Below the pieces are notes generated by a model that did not search any database, was not told the origin of the DNA, and was given only the letters and a program-made list of their open reading frames with translations. The position numbers were made by a program, and so were the translations under genes. Below, one piece after another: positions 27,757 through 36,101 of a DNA stretch of 64,000 bases. Numbering within the stretch: position 1 is the first letter of the stretch; each line of letters opens with the position of its first letter. Source of the DNA: Candidatus Eisenbacteria bacterium (lineage in GTDB: Bacteria > Eisenbacteria > RBG-16-71-46 > SZUA-252); the NCBI GenBank assembly GCA_005893305.1, contig VBOZ01000025.1:1-64000 (forward strand). The letters are read 5' to 3'.

Positions 27757-29502
27757 ATGCTCTCGTGGCTCTCGATCCAGGGGCTCGCTCTTGTGGAATC
27801 GGTCGAGCTCGCCTTCGACCCCGGCCTGAACGTCCTCACCGGTGAGACCGGCGCTGGAAAGTCGCTCATTCTAGGATCGATCGGGCTCCTCCTGGGCGAG
27901 CGCGCGGACGCGGCCTGGCTCCGCTCGGGCGAGGAGCGGGGCTCGGTCGACGGGACCTTCGAGCTCAAGGACAGGCCGGACTTAGTCGAGTCGCTGCTCC
28001 CGCTCGGCGTCGAGCCCGAGGATGGACGGCTCCTCCTTCGGCGCGAGATTCATCCCGACGGGAAGAGCCGGGCGTTCGTGAACGGAAGGCCCTCGCCCGC
28101 CTCCCTCCTCAAGACGGTGGGGGACCTGCTCGTCGACCTGCACGGCCAGCACGAGCACCAGCTGCTCCTAAGCCCGGACCGGCAAGCCGACTTCTTCGAC
28201 GCGTGGGCGGGTCTCCTGGGCGAGCGCCGCGCATTGGAAGAAGAGCGTAGCGCCCTCGTCGAGGAGCGCCAGCAGCTGCGCCGGGAGCGGGAGCGCTGGG
28301 AACGGGAGCGCGCCGACGAGGCGACCATCCGGGAGGACTACGAAGAGCTTCGTGTCGCGGCGCTCCATCCGGATGAGGAAGAGAACGCGAAGCGGGACCG
28401 CGCGCGCCTTCAGCATCGGGGGCGCCTCCTTCAGGGTTTCGCTGACGCCCGCCGAGGCCTCGCCGGCGAGGAGACCGGCGCCTCGGAGCGGCTGAAAGGG
28501 GCGGTCCGGGCAATCCGGGCCCTCGAGAGCCTGGACCCGGATACTTCGTCCCTCGCCGCGGAGGCCGAGCGGATCCTGGACGAGGTTGGCGAGCTCGATG
28601 GACGTCTCGAGCGGATGGAGGACGGCCTCTCGGAGGAGCCCGTGGACCTCGAGGCGCTCGAGGCGAGGCTGGACCTGCTCCACCGACTGAAGCGAAAGCA
28701 CCGGACCGACGTGCCGGGGCTCCTGACGCTCCGGGACACGCTCGAGACGAAGGTGCGGGACTTCGACCCCGCCGGGCGCGAGCTCACGCAGGCGGAGCGG
28801 GCCCACGACGATCGCCTCCAGAGGTTCGAGCTCAGGTTGGACGCGCTGATGACGCACCGAGGCGACCGCTTCGGGGCGTTCCAAGAGGACGTGGGCGCGC
28901 GGCTCTCGCGGGTCGGGTTCTCGCGCGCCGCGCTCCGGGTCCGCGCGGCGGAGGTCGACCGATCCCGGGCGGCGGTTGACCCCGCCGCGATCCCGACCCT
29001 AGAATTCGCGTTCCAACCGAATCCGGGCGAGGCGGAGCGCCCGCTCCGACGAATCGCGTCCGGGGGAGAGCTCTCGCGGGTGATGCTGGCAATCAAATCG
29101 TTGATGGCGGAGCGCGATCAGGTGGCTGTCCTCGTATTCGACGAGGTCGACCAGGGGATCGGCGGCGCCGCGGGAGAGGAAGTGGGCCGACTGCTTCGCA
29201 CGCTCGGTGAACGTCGTCAGGTGCTCTGCATCACGCATCTGCCCCTCATCGCGGCCTATGGCACGCGGCACTTCGAGGTGTCCAAGCAGACGCGGAAGGG
29301 GAGGACCACGTCCACGGTCCGGGCGCTGGCTCCCGACGAACGGGAGCTTGAGGTGGCACGATTGCTCGCGGGGGACCGCGTGACGCCGACGACGCGGAAG
29401 CAGGCGCGGGAGCTCCTCGACGCGGCCGGCGAGGCGCGCGCCGGTACGCCGACGCGCGTCCGGGGAGCGGGGGCGCGGGCCGCGGGGGCGCGGGGCGCAT
29501 GA
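27757..29502 (+). CDS. recN: DNA repair protein RecN
   Basis: RecN is an SMC-like ATPase for double-strand-break repair. The 581-residue product has Walker A GETGAGKS at 29-36, a RecN motif LVDLHGQHEHQLLL (about 128), and a long central coiled coil rich in Glu and Arg (about 150-370). The C-terminal ABC signature SGGELSRVMLAIK and Walker B VLVFDEVDQGIGG follow, and then the CITHLPLIAAYG motif. The last 25 residues are Arg/Ala/Gly-rich and non-conserved. The stop overlaps trpE. Confidence 0.95.
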   Translation: MLSWLSIQGLALVESVELAFDPGLNVLTGETGAGKSLILGSIGLLLGERADAAWLRSGEERGSVDGTFELKDRPDLVESLLPLGVEPEDGRLLLRREIHPDGKSRAFVNGRPSPASLLKTVGDLLVDLHGQHEHQLLLSPDRQADFFDAWAGLLGERRALEEERSALVEERQQLRRERERWERERADEATIREDYEELRVAALHPDEEENAKRDRARLQHRGRLLQGFADARRGLAGEETGASERLKGAVRAIRALESLDPDTSSLAAEAERILDEVGELDGRLERMEDGLSEEPVDLEALEARLDLLHRLKRKHRTDVPGLLTLRDTLETKVRDFDPAGRELTQAERAHDDRLQRFELRLDALMTHRGDRFGAFQEDVGARLSRVGFSRAALRVRAAEVDRSRAAVDPAAIPTLEFAFQPNPGEAERPLRRIASGGELSRVMLAIKSLMAERDQVAVLVFDEVDQGIGGAAGEEVGRLLRTLGERRQVLCITHLPLIAAYGTRHFEVSKQTRKGRTTSTVRALAPDERELEVARLLAGDRVTPTTRKQARELLDAAGEARAGTPTRVRGAGARAAGARGA

Positions 29503-30965
29503 TCGGTCCGACCCTGGAGGAATACCGGCGATACGCGCGCGATTCGAACCTGGTCCCGGTCACGCGGGAGATCCTGGCCGACTTTGACACGCCCGTCTCC
29601 GCCTTTGCCAAGCTGAATCGCGGGGATGCCTCGTTCCTCCTGGAGAGCCTGGAGGGAGGGGAGACGTGGGGCCGGTTCTCGATCCTCGGCTTTCGACCGT
29701 CGATCGAGTTCCGCTCCAAGGGAACGGCCATCGAGATCCACAAGACCCAGCGTCTGACCTCGGATGACCCTCTCGAAGCCCTCCGGTCCCTGCTGAGCGA
29801 GTTCCGTGCGGCCCCGGTTCCGGGGCTCCCGCGGTTCAGCGGCGGAGCCGTGGGACTGATCGGCTACGACTACGTCCGATTCCTAGAGAAGCTCCCGGCC
29901 CGGCTGAGCGACGATCTCAGCCATCCTGACCTCCACTTCGTCTTCCCCGACATCGTGCTGGTGTTCGACAATTTCCGCCATCGCCTCAGGTTCGTGGTTT
30001 GGAGCCGTCCCGATAAGGACCCGGACCGGACGTACCGGGAGGCGGTCGCGGCCATCGACGAAATGGTGGCGCGTCTTGGGGCCCCGCTCCCCGCGGCTCC
30101 TCCGACGCCTCATCTGAATGGCGATGTAAAGTTCACAAGCACCATGGGTGAAAAAGCTTACAAAGGCGCAGTATTGAAGGCCAAGGAACACATCCGGGCC
30201 GGAGACGTGGTCCAGGTCGTGCTCGCGCACCGGCTCGAGGCGGCTGTCCCGGTGGCCCCGTTCGACGTCTACAGGGCGCTCCGCGTTCTGAATCCGTCGC
30301 CCTATATGTTCTATCTACGGTTCGGCGAGCGGGCCGTGGCAGGCTCATCGCCCGAGATCCTGATCCGGGTCAGCGGGGATCGGATCTCGCTTCGACCCAT
30401 CGCGGGCACTCGTGCCCGGGGCGCCGACCCGGAGAAGGACGAGGCCCTGAGCCGGGAGCTTATGGCGAGCGAGAAGGACCGCGCGGAGCACGTGATGCTG
30501 GTCGACCTGGGGCGAAACGACGTCGGGCGGGTCGCGCGCATCGGAAGCGTGAAGACGACCGCCTTCATGACCCTGGAGCGCTACTCCCACGTGATGCACC
30601 TGGTGAGTCACGTGGAGGGGAAGCTCCGCGAAGGCCTCGGCCCCTTCGACGTACTGCGCGCCTGCTTTCCCGCGGGCACCGTCAGCGGAGCGCCCAAGAA
30701 GCGCGCGATGGAGCTGATCGAGGAGCTGGAGGGAGCGCGTCGCGGTGCCTACGCGGGCGCGATGGGCTACTTCGATTTTCACGGGAACGCCGATTTCTGC
30801 ATTACGATCCGGACCGCTGTCTTCGACGGCGGCCGCGTTCAGTGCGGGGTCGGGGCAGGGATCGTGGCCGATTCCGATCCGGACGAGGAATGGACGGAGA
30901 CGCAGAACAAGGGGCGCGCGGTCGAGGAGGCCGTTCGTCTCGCGGCTCGGGGGCTCGACACGTGA
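29499..30965 (+). CDS. trpE: Anthranilate synthase component I
   Basis: TrpE converts chorismate to anthranilate with ammonia from TrpG. The 488-residue product has [17 protein letters not shown] near residue 45, whose LLES is the tryptophan feedback site. The catalytic domain carries [77 protein letters not shown] and [16 protein letters not shown]. Its ATG overlaps the recN stop, so the operon has no leader peptide or attenuator in front of it. The stop overlaps trpG. Confidence 0.96.
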   Translation: MIGPTLEEYRRYARDSNLVPVTREILADFDTPVSAFAKLNRGDASFLLESLEGGETWGRFSILGFRPSIEFRSKGTAIEIHKTQRLTSDDPLEALRSLLSEFRAAPVPGLPRFSGGAVGLIGYDYVRFLEKLPARLSDDLSHPDLHFVFPDIVLVFDNFRHRLRFVVWSRPDKDPDRTYREAVAAIDEMVARLGAPLPAAPPTPHLNGDVKFTSTMGEKAYKGAVLKAKEHIRAGDVVQVVLAHRLEAAVPVAPFDVYRALRVLNPSPYMFYLRFGERAVAGSSPEILIRVSGDRISLRPIAGTRARGADPEKDEALSRELMASEKDRAEHVMLVDLGRNDVGRVARIGSVKTTAFMTLERYSHVMHLVSHVEGKLREGLGPFDVLRACFPAGTVSGAPKKRAMELIEELEGARRGAYAGAMGYFDFHGNADFCITIRTAVFDGGRVQCGVGAGIVADSDPDEEWTETQNKGRAVEEAVRLAARGLDT

Positions 30966-31555
30966 TCGTGATGATCGACAACTACGACTCCTTCACCTGG
31001 AACCTCGTGCAGTATTTCGGGGAGCTTGGCGACACGCCTGTCGTGAAGCGAAACGACGCGATCACGGTCGACGAGATCCTCGCGATGCGGCCGCGGGCGA
31101 TCGTCATCTCGCCGGGGCCGGGCCGTCCCGCCGCGGCGGGCGTGAGCTCAGACGTCGTGAAGCGCTGCTCCGGGAAGATCCCGATCCTCGGCGTCTGCCT
31201 GGGGCACCAGTGCATCGGAGAGGTCTTCGGCGGCAAGGTCGTCCAGGCGGAGCGCTTGGTGCATGGGAAGACCTCCGCCGTCATCCACACTGGGCGCGGG
31301 CTCTTCCTCGACATCGACAATCCGTTCCAGGCCACGCGGTATCACTCGTTGATCGTGGCACGCGAGGGTCTCCCGGACTCGCTGCAAGTGATGGCCTGGA
31401 CCCCGGAGAACGAGATCATGGCGCTCCGGCACAAGGAGCACGAGACGTGGGGAGTCCAATTTCATCCCGAATCGATCCTCACGACGGTCGGGAAGGACAT
31501 CCTCCGAAACTTCCTCCTCCTTCTGCCAGCACCCACGCCCGCCGGAGGGCGATGA
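30962..31555 (+). CDS. trpG: Anthranilate synthase component II (glutamine amidotransferase)
   Basis: TrpG supplies ammonia from glutamine. GTG 30962 overlaps the trpE stop and gives 197 residues; GTG 30968 or ATG 30971 are alternatives. The class I amidotransferase residues are clear: [24 protein letters not shown], the nucleophile in [27 protein letters not shown], and the His-Glu pair in [11 protein letters not shown]. The stop overlaps the trpD start (ATGA). Confidence 0.95.
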   Translation: MIVMIDNYDSFTWNLVQYFGELGDTPVVKRNDAITVDEILAMRPRAIVISPGPGRPAAAGVSSDVVKRCSGKIPILGVCLGHQCIGEVFGGKVVQAERLVHGKTSAVIHTGRGLFLDIDNPFQATRYHSLIVAREGLPDSLQVMAWTPENEIMALRHKEHETWGVQFHPESILTTVGKDILRNFLLLLPAPTPAGGR

Positions 31556-32564
31556 TCCGCGAGCTCCTCCCGCGGCTCCTGCGCGGAGATCGGCTCACCC
31601 GCGAGGAAGCGGCGGCGGCGATCGGCTCCATCGTCCGCGGTGAAAACGACAACACCGTGGTCGCGGCCTTCCTGGTCTGCTTGGCGCAGCGCGGAGAGTC
31701 GGACGAGGAGCTGACCGGTGGGGCCGAGGCGCTCCGCGCCGCGGCCGTTCCGTTCCCGGCGACGAAGGGGCCGATCCTCGATACCTGCGGCACGGGTGGG
31801 GACGGCTCGGTCAGGACCGAGATCGCGGACGCTCCAGCCTTCTCGTAGGCCATCGCGATCGCGGCCGGCTCGTACTGCTCTCGAAGAACGCCGGCGCTGG
31901 GCGACGAACGCTTCACCTCGGCGCCAAGATCGAGATCGGACCTCACGGCGCCGCGCGCGCGCTCGCCGAGACCGGCTTTTGCTTTCTCTTCGCGAGGCGG
32001 TTTCACCCGTCGATGCGAAACGTGGCTTTCGTGCGGGAATCGCTTGGCGTCCGAACCCTTTTCAACTGGCTCGGCCCCCTCGCCAATCCGGCGCGCGCGA
32101 CGCACCAACTGGTCGGTGTCCCGGAGCGGTCCCGGCTCGAGGCCATGGCGCGCGTCCTCCAGGCCCTGGGGGTCTCGCGGGCGCTCGTGGTCCACGGCGC
32201 CGGCGGCCTCGACGAGCTCTCCCTCGAGTCGGGCAATGAGGCGTTCCTTGTAGAGCAGGGGAGCGCGCCTCGCCCGGTATCGATCGAAGCCGCCGCGCTT
32301 GGGCTGGCGCCGGCTCCGGCCCCGGCGCTCGGCGGGGGAGACGCGGCACAGAACGCGGTCCACGTGCGCGCTGTCCTATCGGGGGAACGGGGCCCGCGAC
32401 GGGATGCGGTGGTCTTGAACGCGGCCGCGGCCCTCTGGATCGCCCAGCGGGCCTCGAGCCTGGAAGAGGGCGCGCGCCTCGCGGCGGAGTCGCTTGACTC
32501 GGGCGCGGCGAAGAGCACGCTTGAGCGTTACGTCGAGATTTCCCAGACGGCAGGGGAGGAATAG
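31552..32564 (+). pseudogene. trpD: Anthranilate phosphoribosyltransferase, disrupted by an inverted trpC segment
   Basis: The first 83 residues (31552 to about 31800) are normal TrpD, ending in the PRPP motif DTCGTGGDG. From 31799 to 31923 the DNA is a reverse-complement copy of trpC positions 32731-32855. It runs into a stop at 31846-31848. TrpD then resumes in another frame at about 31923 ([48 protein letters not shown]) and is complete to the TAG at 32562-32564. The lost part, about 42 residues, normally carries the GTFNIST and KHGNR substrate-binding motifs. The encoded protein cannot be active as written. It is either a real rearrangement or an assembly error. Confidence 0.9.
31799..31923 (-). 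repeat. 125-bp perfect inverted repeat, copy in trpD
   Basis: Read on the minus strand this copy encodes the TrpC peptide from [11 protein letters not shown] to SVLTEPS. It is identical base for base to 32731-32855. It begins at GGGAC within the TrpD GGDG codons and ends in CTCGGCG before the AKIEI codons. Native TrpD sequence probably shared short matches with trpC at both edges. Confidence 0.95.
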
Positions 32565-33382
32565 TGGACTTCCTTACCACCATGGCTCGCGAGCGGCGCG
32601 AGCTTGTTCTCCGCGAGGAGCGGCGCGTTTCCACGGCCGAGCTTCGCGATCAGGCCGAAATGCGAAGCGCCGACGTCCGGCCCTTCGGTCAGGCGCTCCG
32701 CCGCGGCGACCAGGGCGGCGTCCGGGCGATCGCCGAGGTGAAGCGTTCGTCGCCCAGCGCCGGCGTTCTTCGAGAGCAGTACGAGCCGGCCGCGATCGCG
32801 ATGGCCTACGAGAAGGCTGGAGCGTCCGCGATCTCGGTCCTGACCGAGCCGTCCCGCTTCGGCGGGGCCATCGAGCACCTCTCGCGGGTGCGGGATCGCG
32901 TTCAGCTTCCGGTCTTGCTCAAAGATTTCGTGATCCACGAGCGCCAACTCTATCAGGCGCGCGCGGCGGGCGCCGACGCGGTGCTGCTGATCGTGGCCCT
33001 CCTGGACTCCACCCAGCTTCTCGATTACGCGTCCCTCGCGCGCGAGCTCTCGCTGGAGCCCTTTCTTGAGATCCACGAGGAGCGCGAGCTGGAGCGCGCG
33101 CTCCTGGTCCCCGGGGCTGGAATCGGCGTCAACAACCGGGACTTGCGCTCCCTGGAGATCCGCCAAGGCTGGGCCGAGCGGATCATCCCTAAGATTCCCG
33201 CCGACCGGCTCCGCGTGGCGGAGAGCGGATACCGCGAGCCTGCCGAGCTGGAGGCCCTGGGCCGCGCCGGGGCTGACGCGGTCCTGGTCGGGGAGAGCCT
33301 TCTCAGGTCGGAGTCCCCGGGGGAAGCGCTCCGCGCGCTCCTCGGAGGGAACGGGGCATCGAAGGGGGACCGAAAGGAATGA
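32564..33382 (+). CDS. trpC: Indole-3-glycerol phosphate synthase
   Basis: TrpC closes the indole ring from CdRP. The 272-residue protein has the TIM-barrel motifs [13 protein letters not shown] (catalytic Lys and substrate phosphate site), VLTEPSRFGGAIEHL, LPVLLKDFVIHERQLYQARAAGADAVLLI, FLEIHEEREL, GVNNRDLRSLEI, VAESGYREPAEL and ADAVLVGESLLRS. It is intact. GTG 32564 overlaps the trpD stop, and AGGGGAGGA lies just before it. Confidence 0.96.
   Translation: MDFLTTMARERRELVLREERRVSTAELRDQAEMRSADVRPFGQALRRGDQGGVRAIAEVKRSSPSAGVLREQYEPAAIAMAYEKAGASAISVLTEPSRFGGAIEHLSRVRDRVQLPVLLKDFVIHERQLYQARAAGADAVLLIVALLDSTQLLDYASLARELSLEPFLEIHEERELERALLVPGAGIGVNNRDLRSLEIRQGWAERIIPKIPADRLRVAESGYREPAELEALGRAGADAVLVGESLLRSESPGEALRALLGGNGASKGDRKE
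32731..32855 (+). repeat. 125-bp perfect inverted repeat, native copy in trpC
   Basis: This is the in-frame TrpC coding segment that includes the conserved [10 protein letters not shown] motif, so it is the source copy. The two arms are separated by 807 bases. A trpD-trpC transcript could pair them into a 125-bp RNA duplex. Confidence 0.95.
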
Positions 33383-34011
33383 GAACTCGGATCAAGATCT
33401 GCGGCATCACCCGCGCCGAGGATGCGCGGATGGCCCTCGACGCCGGAGCGGATTATGTCGGCCTGGTCTTGACGAAGAGTCCCCGCCAGCTATCCCTCGA
33501 GCAGGCGAAGGCGATCCGCGCCGCTCTTCCGGCGGAGGCGGCCGTCGTCGGCGTGTTCGCCGAAGAGCGCCCGGATCAGGTGGCCCCGTTCGCGCGGGAC
33601 CTCGCGCTTCACGCGGTCCAGGTAGCCGGGTGGCTCGACGCGAGCCCCGACATCTCGTGCGAGGTCTGGCACGTGCTCCGCGGCGCCGAGCTTCCGGACC
33701 CAGCGCAGCTCCCCATGATCCCACTGCGCACGTACCTTCTCGACGCCCATGACCGGACACTCGCGGGGGGTACCGGGAAGCGCTCGGACTGGGCCTGGGC
33801 CAAGCTCTGCGTCCAGCACGGCCGGCGCCTCTTCGTGGCGGGAGGTTTGAGCGCCGGGAACGTGGAGTCGCTGATCTTCCAGGTTCGGCCCTTTGGCGTG
33901 GACGCATCGAGCGGCCTCGAATCCGAGGTCGGGAAGAAGAGCCTGGAGAAGGTGCGGGCGTTCGTGGAGCGGATCCACGAAGCAGACCGGACCCGCCCGA
34001 AGAGCTCGTGA
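33379..34011 (+). CDS. trpF: Phosphoribosylanthranilate isomerase
   Basis: TrpF performs the Amadori rearrangement PRA to CdRP. The 210-residue barrel has [26 protein letters not shown] with the catalytic Cys, [17 protein letters not shown] (the usual VQLHG is altered), [12 protein letters not shown], and [24 protein letters not shown] with the catalytic Asp. The ATG overlaps trpC and the TGA overlaps trpB. Confidence 0.93.
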   Translation: MRTRIKICGITRAEDARMALDAGADYVGLVLTKSPRQLSLEQAKAIRAALPAEAAVVGVFAEERPDQVAPFARDLALHAVQVAGWLDASPDISCEVWHVLRGAELPDPAQLPMIPLRTYLLDAHDRTLAGGTGKRSDWAWAKLCVQHGRRLFVAGGLSAGNVESLIFQVRPFGVDASSGLESEVGKKSLEKVRAFVERIHEADRTRPKSS

Positions 34012-35219
34012 GCGCCGTGAAGCAGAGCGTCGCGCCTACGCCGGGGCGCTTTGGCGAGTTCGGCGGCGTCTACGTCCCGGAAACGCTGATGACGCCGGTG
34101 CTCGAGCTGGCCGCCGCCTACGAGGCGGCCCATCGCGATCCGGCGTTCGGGACCGAGCTGGAGCGCGAGCTCCGCGACTTCGCCGGCAGGCCGACACCCC
34201 TCCAGCCTGCCCCACGCTTCGCGGAGGCGTCGGGTCTCTCGCGCGTCTACCTGAAGCGGGAAGATCTCCTCCATACGGGCGCCCACAAGATCAACAACGC
34301 GATCGGCCAAGCGCTGCTCGCGCGCCGGATGGGGAAGTCCCGCGTGATCGCGGAAACGGGCGCGGGGCAGCACGGTGTCGCGACCGCGACCGTGTGCGCG
34401 CGCTACGGCCTCGAGTGCGTCGTGTACATGGGCGAGGTCGACATGGAGCGCCAGCGGCCCAACGTCGAGCGGATGAAGCTGCTGGGCGCCGAGGTGCGGG
34501 CCGTCGGCTCGGGGAGCCGCACCCTCAAGGACGCGATCAACGAGGCGATGCGGGACTGGTCGGCCAGCGTCCGCACCACGCACTATCTTCTGGGCTCCGT
34601 CCTCGGCCCGCATCCCTACCCGACCATGGTGCGTGATTTCCAGACCGTGATCGGACGCGAGGCCCGCGCTCAGATCGTGGAGCGTGAGAAGCGGCTGCCC
34701 GATCTACTCGTCGCCTGCGTCGGGGGCGGGAGCAACTCGATCGGGCTCTTCCACCCGTTCCTGGGGGACGAGAGCGTCGCGATGGTGGGTGTCGAAGCGG
34801 GTGGAGAGGGGATCGCGTCGCGACGCCACGCCGCGCGATTCGCCGAGCCCGCCACCGGCGTGCTGCATGGAACCCGCTCGCTCGTGCTTCAGGATTCGGC
34901 CGGGCAGGTGAGGGAGACCCACTCGATCTCGGCAGGGCTGGATTATCCAGCCGTGGGTCCCGAGCACGCCGCGCTCGCCGCCGCGGGCAGGGTGCGGTAC
35001 GACTCGGTCACCGATGACGAGGCTCTGGACGCGTTCGATCTCCTCGCTCGTAGGGAAGGGATCCTCCCCGCGCTGGAATCGGCCCACGCGGTCGCGTACG
35101 TCGCGCGGGAGGGGAGGCGGGGCAAGATCGACCGGCAGGCGCTTCTGGTGATCAACCTCTCGGGCCGCGGCGACAAGGACCTTGGAGTCGTCGCGGAGGC
35201 CCGGTCGCGGCGGCGCTAG
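34008..35219 (+). CDS. trpB: Tryptophan synthase beta chain
   Basis: TrpB joins indole and serine using pyridoxal phosphate. The 403-residue product has [34 protein letters not shown] with the PLP-binding Lys, [45 protein letters not shown], and [10 protein letters not shown]. It is TrpB1-type and full length. No trpA follows. The next gene is convergent and its stop overlaps this one, so the alpha subunit must be elsewhere or absent. Confidence 0.96.
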   Translation: MSAVKQSVAPTPGRFGEFGGVYVPETLMTPVLELAAAYEAAHRDPAFGTELERELRDFAGRPTPLQPAPRFAEASGLSRVYLKREDLLHTGAHKINNAIGQALLARRMGKSRVIAETGAGQHGVATATVCARYGLECVVYMGEVDMERQRPNVERMKLLGAEVRAVGSGSRTLKDAINEAMRDWSASVRTTHYLLGSVLGPHPYPTMVRDFQTVIGREARAQIVEREKRLPDLLVACVGGGSNSIGLFHPFLGDESVAMVGVEAGGEGIASRRHAARFAEPATGVLHGTRSLVLQDSAGQVRETHSISAGLDYPAVGPEHAALAAAGRVRYDSVTDDEALDAFDLLARREGILPALESAHAVAYVAREGRRGKIDRQALLVINLSGRGDKDLGVVAEARSRRR

Positions 35220-36010
35220 TGCCTCGCGTTCCGGGCGACCATGTGAATTCCCCAGCGGAAGGACGGCACCACAAGCTTCGGCCCAAGGAGCAATAGCTTC
35301 GCGGCGTTGAGGGCCATCCCGGCTTCGGGCTCGGTAAAGTCCATGGAGAGGGAATAGGCCGAGCTCGTCACCAAAAGCCCCGCCCTCTCCATGAACGCCG
35401 TCAATTCCCGCAGCACGTAGATCCGATTGTGCCCGTGACCGTGAATATCCTCATCGCCCACCTCCCAGGTCGGCCAATCCAGGATGGGCCGATTCAACAG
35501 GAGGAGGATGCGCTTTTGAAGAGACGCGAGATTGGGAGTTCCAAAGACAAGCGAGCCCCCGTCGGTGAGCATGCTCTTCAGCTTCGAGAAGATCCGCACC
35601 GGATTCGCCAGCAAATGCTCGAATACCTCCGTGAACACGATCACGTCGAATCGCTGCCCGCCGAAGGGCAGCGCCGGAGAGGTGATGTCGTGGGTCTCGA
35701 AGCCGATGTCATGGTCGGCGCACCGCTGCCGGAACCCGGAGGTGTAATCGATCGTGAAGATCCTGTGCGGCGTCAGCTTCTTCAGCAGAAACGTGAACTG
35801 CGTTGTCCCGATGTCGAGCAGGTCGCCCTGAGTCGGGCAAGCCATTGCCACGAGCCGGAAGATCTCCTGCAGCCGGCGATAGTGCCGCTCTGAGTAGCGG
35901 AGCTCGTAGTCCCTGCTGTCGTTCGTGAAGAAGGAGCCGTCGCCCGTCTCACGAGTAACGTTCCATAGCTCTTCCAGGGAGAAATCGCGGCGAGCAGGAC
36001 CTTCGGACAT
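35216..36010 (-). CDS. SAM-dependent methyltransferase (class I)
   Basis: The product has 264 residues from ATG 36010. An upstream in-frame ATG at 36112 would overlap the divergent glycosyltransferase gene. Methyltransferase features are the SAM-binding [13 protein letters not shown] (a variant of the GxGxG loop), a second-strand acidic residue in [25 protein letters not shown], and [13 protein letters not shown]. This is the Methyltransf_11/23 type often found in cell-surface glycan regions. The substrate cannot be named. It lies divergent to the fusion glycosyltransferase. Confidence 0.8.
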   Translation of the reverse strand: MSEGPARRDFSLEELWNVTRETGDGSFFTNDSRDYELRYSERHYRRLQEIFRLVAMACPTQGDLLDIGTTQFTFLLKKLTPHRIFTIDYTSGFRQRCADHDIGFETHDITSPALPFGGQRFDVIVFTEVFEHLLANPVRIFSKLKSMLTDGGSLVFGTPNLASLQKRILLLLNRPILDWPTWEVGDEDIHGHGHNRIYVLRELTAFMERAGLLVTSSAYSLSMDFTEPEAGMALNAAKLLLLGPKLVVPSFRWGIHMVARNARH

Positions 36011-36101
36011 AGTGGGGCATGGTGCTGGACGTTCCGGGCGTTGTACAGAGTGAAAACGGCGGGCGAACCGCTGGAACGCGTGGTAAAGTCCGTCCCCGAC
36101 G

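Noticed and set aside
29490-29520. Possible trp attenuator or leader peptide before trpE
   Set aside because: trpE overlaps the recN stop, so there is no room for a leader, and no Trp-codon run or terminator hairpin is seen.
31479-32363. Long minus-strand open frame across trpD with a perfect TrpC-like peptide
   Set aside because: The TrpC-like part is only the 125-bp inverted copy. The rest is antisense to trpD and has no family match, so it is reported as a rearrangement, not a gene.
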